DNA of 64,000 nucleotides from an uncultured Pelagibacteraceae bacterium (GTDB lineage: Bacteria; Pseudomonadota; Alphaproteobacteria; Pelagibacterales; Pelagibacteraceae): assembly GCA_902618205.1 (NCBI GenBank), contig CACMZL010000004.1, positions 62,001 to 126,000 on the forward strand, in the 5' to 3' direction. Under the pieces are notes generated by a model. It was not told where the DNA came from, did no database searches, and worked only from the letters and a program-made list of their open reading frames with translations. This document shows, in pieces, positions 1 through 7,481 of this stretch. The first letter of the stretch is position 1, and each line of letters begins with the position of its first letter. Made by a program: the position numbers and the translations under genes.

Positions 1-1
1 T

Positions 2-1117
2 GATAATAAAAATTTGGCTAAATATATAAATTCACCAGAGACACCATTTTTTAAGAAGGGTTCAAACTTATATAATCTTGATAAAGCTAGAACATTATCA
101 AATAAATCAGAAGATGTTTATTTGGTCGAAGGCTATATGGATGTAATTGGTTTATCTAAAAATGGAATAGAAAATACAGTTGCAAACTTAGGAACTGCTT
201 TGACAACTAAACAGATTCAAATTTTAAATCAATTCTATAGCCACATTATTATTTGTTTTGATGGTGATCAAAGCGGTTATAAAGCTGCATTAAGAGCCGC
301 GGAAAATATTATTGATGAATTGAAACCTGATAAAAAAATTTCATTCCTTCTATTAGAAAATGATTTAGATCCAGATAGTTACGTAAATAAATATGGTAAA
401 GAAAATTTTTTAAAAATTTCAAATCGAAATTCTCTACCTATACACAAATTTATCTTTGAGTATTACTTGAGCCAGACAAATGAAAATCCTAGCTCGAAAG
501 CTGTTTTTGAAAAAAAACTTAGAGAAATTGCATCAAATATTAAGGACAGTTTTGTTAAAAAATATACTCTAGAGTATTTTCTCGAAAAAGTTTCAGAATT
601 AACACCAAATATTAATTCAATGTTTGGCAAAAATTATAAAAATTCCCCAAAATCTCTTGCAAAAACTAAAAGCTATTATAACGAAACGAAATCATTAAAA
701 TCTTTTGAAATTAAAGAATTCTCATTTTTATATATTTTACTTTTTAAACCAAAATTAATTCATGAAAATTTTCATTTAATAGATAATGTGAAACTATTTA
801 GTAATGAAAATAAGCAATTATTTAACGAAATTTTAGATCAGTCAAAAAATTTATTAAACCTAGATATACAAAAATTAAACGTGGACAGTAATCTTGTTAA
901 AAGAGTTATGAATTATGCCTCAGTTAAACATATAATTTCAAAAAATTTAAAAGATGATGAAAAAATATTAGAAATTTTTACCGAAATTATTCAAGATCTT
1001 AAAAATTTTGAGTTAGAGCAGAGAATATCTGAATTAGAATCAAAATTCTCACAAGACATGAGTGAGACTACCTTTAATGAGATAAAAGCTTTGAAAAAAC
1101 AGCAAAAAAACAACTAA
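2..1117 (+). CDS. dnaG: DNA primase DnaG, C-terminal part (5' end outside window)
   Basis: Primase makes the RNA primers for chromosome replication. The reading frame is open from the window edge, so the N-terminal zinc-binding domain is missing here. Visible are the end of the core (the SPETPFFKKG stretch) and the Toprim motifs EGYMDVI and DGDQSG, which carry the acidic metal-binding residues. The C-terminal part is lysine-rich and would hold the helicase-binding domain. It lies 65 bases upstream of rpoD, the classic dnaG-rpoD order of the macromolecular synthesis operon. Identity is secure from the Toprim region; only the length is unknown. Confidence 0.95.
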   Translation, partial: DNKNLAKYINSPETPFFKKGSNLYNLDKARTLSNKSEDVYLVEGYMDVIGLSKNGIENTVANLGTALTTKQIQILNQFYSHIIICFDGDQSGYKAALRAAENIIDELKPDKKISFLLLENDLDPDSYVNKYGKENFLKISNRNSLPIHKFIFEYYLSQTNENPSSKAVFEKKLREIASNIKDSFVKKYTLEYFLEKVSELTPNINSMFGKNYKNSPKSLAKTKSYYNETKSLKSFEIKEFSFLYILLFKPKLIHENFHLIDNVKLFSNENKQLFNEILDQSKNLLNLDIQKLNVDSNLVKRVMNYASVKHIISKNLKDDEKILEIFTEIIQDLKNFELEQRISELESKFSQDMSETTFNEIKALKKQQKNN

Positions 1118-1144
1118 ATACAAAAAAAATCACATAGATTTTTC

Positions 1145-1150
1145 TATAAT
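1145..1150 (+). promoter_or_regulatory. candidate -10 element (TATAAT) before rpoD
   Basis: A perfect TATAAT lies in the 65-base gap between dnaG and rpoD, 33 bases before the GTG start. No good -35 hexamer is found 16-18 bases upstream (that stretch is A-rich), so in so A+T-rich a genome this may be chance. If real, it would give rpoD its own promoter apart from dnaG. Confidence 0.3.
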
Positions 1151-1182
1151 AGACATTATATAAGTCCTTCAAACTTTTTATT

Positions 1183-3003
1183 GTGGAAAGAATAATAACA
1201 AAATCATTTGCAAGATTAATGGGTCGAGGGATCCACCGTGGATTTATAACTCATGAGGAGCTAAATAAATCTCTAGGAAAAAGAAACTTATCAAGCGAAA
1301 ATCTTGCACAAGCTTTTATTCATATATTAGACGAAAATATAGTTTTAGTAGAAAAAAAATCGGATTATAAAATATTGAGAAAAAAGGATGCATCTTCTAA
1401 AGAAGAGGGCAAAACTTTAGAGAAAAGTGACGATCCGATTAGAATGTATCTTAGAGAGATGGGAGGTGTTGAGCTTTTATCTAGAGAGGGTGAGATTGCC
1501 ATTGCAAAAAGAATAGAAGCTGGAAAAGATGTAATGCTTAATGCATTGTCCCAGAGCCCAATAACGGCGCAACAATTTTTCGAATGGAATGATAAACTTC
1601 AAAAAGATGAAATTTTAGTTAGAGAAATTATTGATATAGATACTAATTATATGGAAGATGAGGATAGTAATAATAACACAAAAAAAAAAGATGAAGAACA
1701 AAGCTCAGATGAAAATAACAGCATCGAAGATGATGAATTTAATCCAACATTGGCAGCTATGGAAACAGAAATTAAGCCAAAAGTTTTACATACTGTGCAT
1801 ATATTAACCAAGGAATATAATAAACTTATAAAGTATCAAAAAGAAAAATTAGAATGTGTTTTAAATTCCAAAAAAATTTCACCATCTAAAGAAAAAAACT
1901 ATCAAAAAATTGTTGACGGAATTCTAGAAAACATTAAATCTTTACAACTTTCCCCTTCTGTTTTGGAGGATCTAGTTCAAAAACACTATTCAGAGAATAA
2001 AAAAATTGTTTCTTTAGAGGGAAATCTTTTGAGACTTGCAATTAATTTTAAAATTTCAAGAGAAGAATTTCTGAAATTTTATATTGGAAATGAAATAAAT
2101 CCTAATTTAAAAGAATTTTTAGATACCAACGAACAATGGAAAAAGTTTTTTCAAAAGAATAAAACAGAATTTAAAAATATTAGAGATAGATTAGTTGAAA
2201 TTAGTAATAAACTTGGGATATCTGTTACTGAATTTAAGAAACTTGTAAGTAGAGTTCAAAAAGGTGAGAAGGAATCTCGAATTGCAAAAAAAGAAATGGT
2301 CGAGGCAAATTTGAGATTAGTAATTTCAATTGCAAAAAAATATACAAACAGAGGTCTCCAATTTCTTGATTTAATTCAAGAAGGTAATATTGGTCTAATG
2401 AAAGCTGTTGATAAGTTTGAATATAGAAGGGGCTATAAATTCTCAACATATGCAACGTGGTGGATAAGACAAGCAATAACAAGATCTATCGCTGATCAGG
2501 CAAGAACAATCAGAATACCAGTTCATATGATAGAAACAATAAATAAAATCGTAAGAACACAAAGATTAATACTTAGTGAATTTGGAAGAGAAGCAACACC
2601 AGAGGAATTAGCCAAAAAATTAAGAATGCCTCTTGAGAAAGTTAGAAAAGTTTTAAAAATTTCCAAAGAACCTGTTTCTTTAGAAAAACCAGTTGGAGAT
2701 GAGGAAGATAGTAGTTTAGGTGATTTTATTGAAGATACAAAAGCACTAGCACCATTAGAACAAGCAATTAAATCTAATTTAAGCGAAGCTACAACTAAAA
2801 TACTATCAACTCTTACTCCTAGGGAAGAAAGAGTATTGAGAATGAGATTTGGTGTCGGAATGAATACTGATCATACACTAGAGGAAGTTGGGCTTCAGTT
2901 TTCAGTCACAAGGGAAAGAATAAGACAGATAGAGGCAAAGGCTTTAAGAAAGTTAAAACATCCAAGTCGATCTAAACAGTTAAAAAGCTTTTTAGAGAGT
3001 TAG
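1183..3003 (+). CDS. rpoD: RNA polymerase primary sigma factor RpoD (sigma-70)
   Basis: This is the housekeeping sigma factor that directs RNA polymerase to -10/-35 promoters. The 606 residues are close to the usual length. Region 1.1 is at the N terminus, an acidic non-conserved region lies near residues 150-190, and region 2 begins near residue 375 ([16 protein letters not shown], then the [14 protein letters not shown] melting helix). Region 4.2 has the helix-turn-helix [18 protein letters not shown]. The start is GTG; the [10 protein letters not shown] terminus fits and no closer ATG exists. It follows dnaG, and its TAG stop shares its last G with the first base of the downstream tRNA. 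Confidence 0.97.
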   Translation: MERIITKSFARLMGRGIHRGFITHEELNKSLGKRNLSSENLAQAFIHILDENIVLVEKKSDYKILRKKDASSKEEGKTLEKSDDPIRMYLREMGGVELLSREGEIAIAKRIEAGKDVMLNALSQSPITAQQFFEWNDKLQKDEILVREIIDIDTNYMEDEDSNNNTKKKDEEQSSDENNSIEDDEFNPTLAAMETEIKPKVLHTVHILTKEYNKLIKYQKEKLECVLNSKKISPSKEKNYQKIVDGILENIKSLQLSPSVLEDLVQKHYSENKKIVSLEGNLLRLAINFKISREEFLKFYIGNEINPNLKEFLDTNEQWKKFFQKNKTEFKNIRDRLVEISNKLGISVTEFKKLVSRVQKGEKESRIAKKEMVEANLRLVISIAKKYTNRGLQFLDLIQEGNIGLMKAVDKFEYRRGYKFSTYATWWIRQAITRSIADQARTIRIPVHMIETINKIVRTQRLILSEFGREATPEELAKKLRMPLEKVRKVLKISKEPVSLEKPVGDEEDSSLGDFIEDTKALAPLEQAIKSNLSEATTKILSTLTPREERVLRMRFGVGMNTDHTLEEVGLQFSVTRERIRQIEAKALRKLKHPSRSKQLKSFLES

Positions 3004-3077
3004 GGCCGTTAGCTCAATAGTAGAGTACTGCATTGACATTGCAGGGGTAGTTGGAGCGTAACCAACACGGCCCACCA
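3003..3077 (+). tRNA. tRNA-Val (anticodon GAC) with aberrant D- and T-loops
   Basis: It folds as a full cloverleaf with an encoded CCA. The acceptor GGGCCGT/ACGGCCC has 7 pairs; the D stem GCTC/GAGT has one G-T pair; the anticodon stem CTGCA/TGCAG encloses loop TTGACAT, giving GAC at 3035-3037; the T stem is GTTGG/CCAAC. The D-loop is AATAGTA, with at most one G in place of G18G19. The T-loop is AGCGTAA in place of the TTCRANY consensus, and the last variable-loop base is A. The 5' base is also the last base of the rpoD stop. The intact stems suggest a functional gene, but an early pseudogene cannot be excluded. Confidence 0.8.
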
Positions 3078-3138
3078 TTACAGACATATCTTCAATTGCT
3101 AATATAAAAAAAATATTGTAATTAAAAGCTTATTTAAA

Positions 3139-3215
3139 GGGCCTGTAGCTCAGTTGGTTAGAGCAGTACACTCATAATGTATTGGTCCCAGGTTCGAGTC
3201 CTGGCGGGCCCACCA
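3139..3215 (+). tRNA. tRNA with CAT anticodon, probably tRNA-Ile2 (lysidine-modified)
   Basis: It has a canonical cloverleaf: acceptor GGGCCTG/CGGGCCC, D-loop with GG, anticodon loop CTCATAA, T arm CCAGG-TTCGAGT-CCTGG and encoded CCA. CAT anticodons occur in initiator Met, elongator Met and Ile2. The paired G1-C72 rules out an initiator. C4-G69 and C5-G68 match the E. coli TilS identity pairs for Ile2, so Ile2 is favoured over elongator Met; that choice is inference. It lies 61 bases after tRNA-Val and is probably co-transcribed with it. Confidence 0.88.
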
Positions 3216-3284
3216 TATAATCAAATAAAATTAGAGGTTTTTATTATCAAACATGATATTTAATAATTTAAATAATCATTAATA

Positions 3285-3740
3285 ATGATACTGAAAATTA
3301 AAATAAAACCAAAAATTTCATACTATATTTCAATATTTGTTTCATCAGTAATTTTTTTTTATTTTGCTTACAAAGGTGTTGTTGCATATTTAATTCATAG
3401 AGAGTTATATGGTGGAGGACTAGATACTTTAGTTTTATTAAGAGCGTCTATTTCTGGAATTATGCTTTTATTAATTCTTTTATTTATTCAGTTTATAAAA
3501 ATTCCAGATTTAAAAAGTCATCGGACAATTCTAAGAGGATTATTTATAGGTTGGACAAGTGTTTTTATAATACTTATCATAGTTAATTTAAGCTCAATTT
3601 ACTTTATTATATTAACTGGCCTAGTATCTTTTTTTTCTTTAATAATATTATTTAGTCTAGAAGACCAAATTAAAGAAGAAAAGAATACTCTTACTGAAAA
3701 AGAAATTTATCTTCTTCAACAATTAGCAAAAAAAAAATAA
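3285..3740 (+). CDS. small multi-pass membrane protein, unknown function
   Basis: I do not recognise this 151-residue protein. It has about four hydrophobic segments (roughly residues 12-32, 50-68, 86-104 and 107-125), a basic N terminus and a charged C-terminal tail rich in K, E and Q (ending QQLAKKK), which is probably cytoplasmic. The ATG start lies 69 bases after the tRNA. Its stop is 6 bases before the CIA30-domain gene, suggesting co-transcription. Composition is like the neighbours. Confidence 0.75.
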   Translation: MILKIKIKPKISYYISIFVSSVIFFYFAYKGVVAYLIHRELYGGGLDTLVLLRASISGIMLLLILLFIQFIKIPDLKSHRTILRGLFIGWTSVFIILIIVNLSSIYFIILTGLVSFFSLIILFSLEDQIKEEKNTLTEKEIYLLQQLAKKK

Positions 3741-3746
3741 TTTGTT

Positions 3747-4307
3747 TTGAAAAGAATAATATTTTTAATATTAATTACAATTTATCAAAACAATAGTTTG
3801 TCAAACGAAATGATATTAGATAAATTAAATAATCCAAACTTAACAAATCAATCTCAACAATGGAAATTTATTACAGATCAAGTAATGGGAGGAATATCTA
3901 CAGGAAAAGTTAAAGTTGAGAACATTAATGGAATTAAATGTTATAGAATGACAGGAAAAGTATCTACAAAGAACAACGGTGGATTTATACAAATTAGAGC
4001 AAAATTAAATCCTGAAATTGATACTAAAGATTATGAAGGAATATACATAAATGTTTATGGTAATGATAAAAATTATAACCTTCATTTGAGAACAGGATTA
4101 ACTCTAGCTCCATGGCAATATTATAGTTATACCTTTTTTTCAAAAAAAAATTGGGATGAAATTAGAGCACCATTTAGTAAGTTCAAAAAATCAAATTTTT
4201 ATCAACCCAAAAGCATATTAGGACAAAATTTAAAATCTGTTGGTTTAGTTGCTGCTTTTGATAATTTTAAGTCTGATATTTGTTTAGGTGAAATAGGGTT
4301 TTATTAA
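3747..4307 (+). CDS. CIA30 (NDUFAF1-like) domain protein, exported
   Basis: The 186 residues start at TTG (MKRIIFLILITIYQ), with a signal-peptide-like hydrophobic N terminus. The rest resembles the CIA30 domain: the opening WKFITDQVMGGISTG, then NGGFIQIRA, DYEGIYINVYGND and a C-terminal GLVAAFDNFKSDICLGEIGFY. In eukaryotes CIA30 proteins help assemble respiratory complex I; the role of bacterial members is not well defined, and the domain is a carbohydrate-binding-like jelly roll. It ends one base from the convergent mlaC. The family call is good, the function open. Confidence 0.8.
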   Translation: MKRIIFLILITIYQNNSLSNEMILDKLNNPNLTNQSQQWKFITDQVMGGISTGKVKVENINGIKCYRMTGKVSTKNNGGFIQIRAKLNPEIDTKDYEGIYINVYGNDKNYNLHLRTGLTLAPWQYYSYTFFSKKNWDEIRAPFSKFKKSNFYQPKSILGQNLKSVGLVAAFDNFKSDICLGEIGFY

Positions 4308-4308
4308 A

Positions 4309-4899
4309 TTATTTGATTAAAAATTCTTCAAGAGTTTTAAATAGTGCATTTATATCACCATCGTTATTTTGAATAATTGAGTTAAATTCTTCCTTTTGAG
4401 TTCTTGCTAAACTTAATCCCTCTACTATTAAATCTCTTATCAAAGGTCTTTCAGGGTTTTTTGTGTAAATTCTCCAATCGATTTTTACTTGAGGTCTTTT
4501 TGAAGTAGCCTCTAAAATACTGTTAACAATAGTGTATTTATCATTAATTTTTTTTTGTGAAACAACATTTATTCTTGGATTAGTATAATCAACTAATCTA
4601 CTTGAAAAGCTTTTTAAAAAGTAACTTTTAAATAATTTTTGATATTTGATTTTCTGTTCGTCACTAATTGTTTTTCGATATTTTCCAAGCGTATACATTC
4701 CTATTCCATTTATATCTACGCTTCGTTCAGCAATAGCATTTAACTTAATTATTTTTGACTCAACAGGGTCTTCACTAGACAATATCAATGCTGCCTCATC
4801 TACAATTTCGTTAATTAATGAGCTTGGATCTTTTGCAAATGAATAATTATTTAAATTTAAAAAAAAATAAATTATAATTAAAAGTCTTACAAATTTCAT
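4309..4899 (-). CDS. mlaC: MlaC-type periplasmic phospholipid carrier
   Basis: The protein has 196 residues with an N-terminal signal peptide (MKFVRLLIIIYFFLNLNNYSFAK). MlaC family proteins carry phospholipid between the outer-membrane MlaA complex and the inner-membrane MlaFEDB transporter. Recognisable parts are GKYRKTISDEQKIKYQKLFKSYF, SRLVDYTNPRI, and KIDWRIYTKNPERPLIRDLIVEGLSLART near the C terminus. It lies 10 bases downstream of mlaA on the same strand, a natural operon. The transporter genes are not in the window. Confidence 0.9.
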   Translation of the reverse strand: MKFVRLLIIIYFFLNLNNYSFAKDPSSLINEIVDEAALILSSEDPVESKIIKLNAIAERSVDINGIGMYTLGKYRKTISDEQKIKYQKLFKSYFLKSFSSRLVDYTNPRINVVSQKKINDKYTIVNSILEATSKRPQVKIDWRIYTKNPERPLIRDLIVEGLSLARTQKEEFNSIIQNNDGDINALFKTLEEFLIK

Positions 4900-4909
4900 T
4901 TTTCGAAAG

Positions 4910-5707
4910 TTATTGATTGTCTAATTCTTCCCAATCATCATCACTTAAAGTTTCTGTCGTTTTATCTACATTTCCTATTTTTCTCGAACGATCTTGTAGA
5001 TATAAACTTCTAACTGATGCATATAAGTCAACAGAGTTTTTCTCTAAATTATCAAATGATTCTAAATTTTTTGCTCTAAAATCTATTCCAGATAAAATTC
5101 TTGAAACATAATAGTCTGCTTCAGAGAAATAGTGCGTATCATTTGCAACAGTTATATTATACCATGCATCACCACCAATAATATTAACTATAGATCCAAT
5201 GGAGTCTCTTACAGTCGTTGGTCCTAAAACAGGTAGCACAAAATAGCATCCCTCTTTTGCTCCCCAAACTCCAAGAGTTTGACCATAATCTTCTTTTTCT
5301 CTTTTTTCTAATCCGTAGTAAGACGCCACATCAAAAATTCCAGCTATTCCTAAAGTTGTATTTATAATAAGTCTCGCAGAATTAACTCCTGCATCCTTAA
5401 ATTGCCCTTGTAAAACATTATTAGGAATTGTTACAACATTGCTTAAATTATTTAATGCATTACTCGTTCCAGATCTGATTGGTTGTGGGAATAACCTGTA
5501 ACCCTTTGCAAGCGGCCTAAAAACAATCTTATCTAAAACTTGGTTAAAAGCAAAGATTCCTCTATTCACCTTTTCAAAGCAATCCTTAACTTCAGTTTGA
5601 CCATTATTTTTTTTTATTTCGAGATTTCCATCGTCACCAGCAATCGCTGCAGATGAGCTGATTGTAAAAAGGATGACAAACAATATTTTGAAAATCGATC
5701 TTTTCAT
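4910..5707 (-). CDS. mlaA: MlaA (VacJ) family outer-membrane phospholipid protein
   Basis: The protein has 265 residues. The MlaA core is clear: DCFEKVNRGIFAFNQVLDKIVFRPLAKGYR, then INTTLGIAGIFDVASYYGLEKR, DYGQTLGVWGAKEGCYFVLPVLGPTTVRDSIG. MlaA removes misplaced phospholipid from the outer leaflet of the outer membrane. The signal peptide ends near SSAAIAGDD and carries no lipobox cysteine; the first Cys lies in the mature domain. Many members are lipoproteins, so this one seems to be processed by signal peptidase I. It is first gene of the mlaA-mlaC operon and divergent from ampD. Confidence 0.92.
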   Translation of the reverse strand: MKRSIFKILFVILFTISSSAAIAGDDGNLEIKKNNGQTEVKDCFEKVNRGIFAFNQVLDKIVFRPLAKGYRLFPQPIRSGTSNALNNLSNVVTIPNNVLQGQFKDAGVNSARLIINTTLGIAGIFDVASYYGLEKREKEDYGQTLGVWGAKEGCYFVLPVLGPTTVRDSIGSIVNIIGGDAWYNITVANDTHYFSEADYYVSRILSGIDFRAKNLESFDNLEKNSVDLYASVRSLYLQDRSRKIGNVDKTTETLSDDDWEELDNQ

Positions 5708-5747
5708 TAAATACTTATAATATAAAATAAAGTATTATAAAATTAAA

Positions 5748-6479
5748 TTGTTCAAAATTATGTCTAAAAATGTTGAAAAAATGACCTTAAATTACTCACC
5801 TAATTTTGATTTAGAAAAAAGAGATAAATTTAAAATTAAATATTTAATATTTCATTATACAGGAATGGTTAGTGAAGAGGGGGCGATAAGGCGTCTTACA
5901 AATTTTAATTCTAAAGTAAGTTGTCATTATTTTATAAAAACAAATGGACAAGTTGTTCAAATAGTTCCAGATTTATATGTTGCTTGGCATGCTGGTTTGT
6001 CTTCTTGGAAAAAAGATAAATTATTAAATTTTAAATCTATAGGTATAGAAATATCTAATCCTGGCCATGAAAATGGTTACATAAGTTTTACAAAAAAACA
6101 AATTATTTCTGTAATTAATTTATCAAAAAAATTAAAAAAAAAGTACAATATAAGTAGGTTAAATGTATTAGGACATTCTGATATTTCCCCACTTAGAAAA
6201 AAAGATCCAGGCGAGAAATTTCCCTGGGAATTACTTGCAAAAAATAAAATTTCTATATGGCACAAAATAAAAAAAAACAATTGTAGAAAATATAGAAACC
6301 AGGAAATAGAAAAAAAAGAGGATATATTTAAATTATTATTAAGGTTTGGTTATATGATTTCATCTAACAAATTTGAAAAAATTAAAATAATTAAAAGTTT
6401 TCAGAGAAGGTTCAGGCCTCAATTAATTAGTGGTGTATTTGACAAAGAATGTTATCAGATATTAAAAACCCTTATTTAA
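5748..6479 (+). CDS. ampD: AmpD-type N-acetylmuramoyl-L-alanine amidase with C-terminal peptidoglycan-binding-like region
   Basis: It cleaves the bond between the muramyl sugar and the peptide of peptidoglycan fragments, usually in cell-wall recycling. The amidase_2 fold is seen in LIFHYTGM (first zinc His), SCHYFIKTNGQVVQIVPD, AWHAGLSSW, SIGIEISNPG and LGHSDISPLRKKDPGEKFPW (second His and the Asp). No signal peptide is evident, which fits a cytoplasmic recycling enzyme. Residues 190-243 resemble a peptidoglycan-binding repeat (SFQRRFRP). The longest frame starts at TTG; ATG codons at 5760 or 5781 are also plausible starts. Confidence 0.9.
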   Translation: MFKIMSKNVEKMTLNYSPNFDLEKRDKFKIKYLIFHYTGMVSEEGAIRRLTNFNSKVSCHYFIKTNGQVVQIVPDLYVAWHAGLSSWKKDKLLNFKSIGIEISNPGHENGYISFTKKQIISVINLSKKLKKKYNISRLNVLGHSDISPLRKKDPGEKFPWELLAKNKISIWHKIKKNNCRKYRNQEIEKKEDIFKLLLRFGYMISSNKFEKIKIIKSFQRRFRPQLISGVFDKECYQILKTLI

Positions 6480-6494
6480 TTGATTTAATAAGTA

Positions 6495-6520
6495 TTGATA
6501 TTTTAAAAAATATTTATATT
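6495..6520 (+). promoter_or_regulatory. candidate rnpB promoter
   Basis: TTGATA (6495-6500) and TATATT (6515-6520) precede the RNase P RNA. The -10 is placed well for a start at about 6527, the predicted 5' end of the RNA, but the spacer is only 14 bases, shorter than usual. The -10 is the stronger half of the call. Confidence 0.4.
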
Positions 6521-6526
6521 TTCACA

Positions 6527-6889
6527 CTGCCAGATAAATGACTTATCGCTCTAATATTTTTAGAGAGGAAAGTCCGGGCTCTACAAAGACACAGTGCCAG
6601 TTAACAGCTGGCGGGGGAGACCCTAGGGATAGTGCCACAGAAAATAAACCGCCTTATCAAGGCAAGGGTGAAAAGGTGTGGTAAGAGCACACCGGCTAAG
6701 TTGGTAACAATTAGCGCATGGAAAACCCCACTGGGAGCAAGACTGAGTAGAGATGACATTGTTAGAAATAACTAAAAGCAGTCTTTGGTTAGTCATCAGG
6801 GTTAGTTGCTTGAGCTTTAAAGTGATTTAAAGCCTAGATAAATGATAAGTTTAAAAGACAGAACCCGGCTTATAGTTTATCTGGCATTT
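6527..6889 (+). ncRNA. rnpB: RNase P RNA (bacterial type A)
   Basis: This is the catalytic RNA that trims tRNA 5' leaders. The universal segments are present: GAGGAAAGTCCGGGCT at 6565-6580 and GACAGAACCCGGCTTA at 6857-6872, which together form the P4 helix. The terminal P1 helix pairs GCCAGATAAA (6529-6538) with TTTATCTGGC (6876-6885). The length of about 360 bases suits an alphaproteobacterial type A RNA. Together with its promoter and the mraZ promoter it fills the 534-base gap between ampD and mraZ. The ends are set from P1 to within a few bases. Confidence 0.95.
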
Positions 6890-6949
6890 CATTAAAATAA
6901 ATCCAAATAATTATTAAATTTTTACACTAGAATTCCATAATATTAGCTA

Positions 6950-6978
6950 TTGACGCTAACAAATAAAACCCATAATAT
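6950..6978 (+). promoter_or_regulatory. predicted sigma-70 promoter of mraZ and the dcw cluster
   Basis: TTGACG (6950-6955) and TAATAT (6973-6978) are separated by exactly 17 bases. This predicts a start near 6985 and a leader of about 29 bases to the mraZ ATG. The -10 hexamer sits between the first and second CCCA repeats of the putative MraZ operator. Confidence 0.6.
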
Positions 6979-6992
6979 CCCATAAAAACCCA
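6969..6992 (-). promoter_or_regulatory. putative MraZ operator: three CCCA/TGGG repeats at 10-base period
   Basis: CCCA occurs at 6969-6972, 6979-6982 and 6989-6992, so the complementary strand reads TGGG three times with 10-base phasing. E. coli MraZ is known to bind TGGGN direct repeats separated by 5 bases upstream of its own gene, the same arrangement. The repeats flank the -10 element, so binding would block the promoter. Matching motif, period and position support the call; autorepression is inference. Confidence 0.65.
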
Positions 6993-7013
6993 AAATTTAG
7001 GATAATATGGTTT

Positions 7014-7469
7014 ATGTTTTTATCTACCTACGAAAACAAATTGGACAAAAAGGGAAGGGTTTCAGTGCCTGCATCATATAGATCATATTTATCAAACATA
7101 GGCTACAATGGAGTAATTTGTTATCCATCATTTAATAACTTATGTATTGAGGCATGGCCACAAGATCGAATTGAAAAAATATCTAATGCAATAGACTCAT
7201 TAAATCCATTTGAAGAAAAGAAAGATTATTTTGCAACATCCATATTATCTGAAAGTATAAATTTACAATTTGATAGTGAGGGCAGAGTTCAAATAACGAC
7301 AAAATTACTAAAACATGCAAGAATTAAAAACAGCATGTTATTTGTTGGTCAAGGCAAAACATTTCAAATTTGGGAACCAACACTTTTCGAAAAATTTAGG
7401 GCAAACGCTAGGAAAAAATCTAATATTAATCGAGCAAGTCTTAAATGGGAAAAACAATTTAATAACTAA
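7014..7469 (+). CDS. mraZ: MraZ, DNA-binding regulator of the dcw cluster
   Basis: The 151 residues contain two SpoVT/AbrB-like half-domains with the typical motifs: FLSTYENKLDKKGRVSVPASYR at the N terminus and INLQFDSEGRVQITTKLLKHARI near residue 80. MraZ proteins form rings that bind repeats at their own promoter and regulate division and cell-wall genes. This is the first gene of the cluster, directly behind the phased-repeat promoter. A good ribosome-binding site links it to ftsZ 12 bases downstream. Confidence 0.95.
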   Translation: MFLSTYENKLDKKGRVSVPASYRSYLSNIGYNGVICYPSFNNLCIEAWPQDRIEKISNAIDSLNPFEEKKDYFATSILSESINLQFDSEGRVQITTKLLKHARIKNSMLFVGQGKTFQIWEPTLFEKFRANARKKSNINRASLKWEKQFNN

Positions 7470-7481
7470 AAGGGGAAAAAT

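Noticed and set aside
2234-2482. An 82-codon frame opposite rpoD region 2
   Set aside because: It is a shadow of the most conserved sigma region, without independent support.
3139-3215. Initiator tRNA-Met
   Set aside because: The 1-72 bases are paired G-C, whereas bacterial initiators have a mismatch there; C4-G69 and C5-G68 point to tRNA-Ile2.
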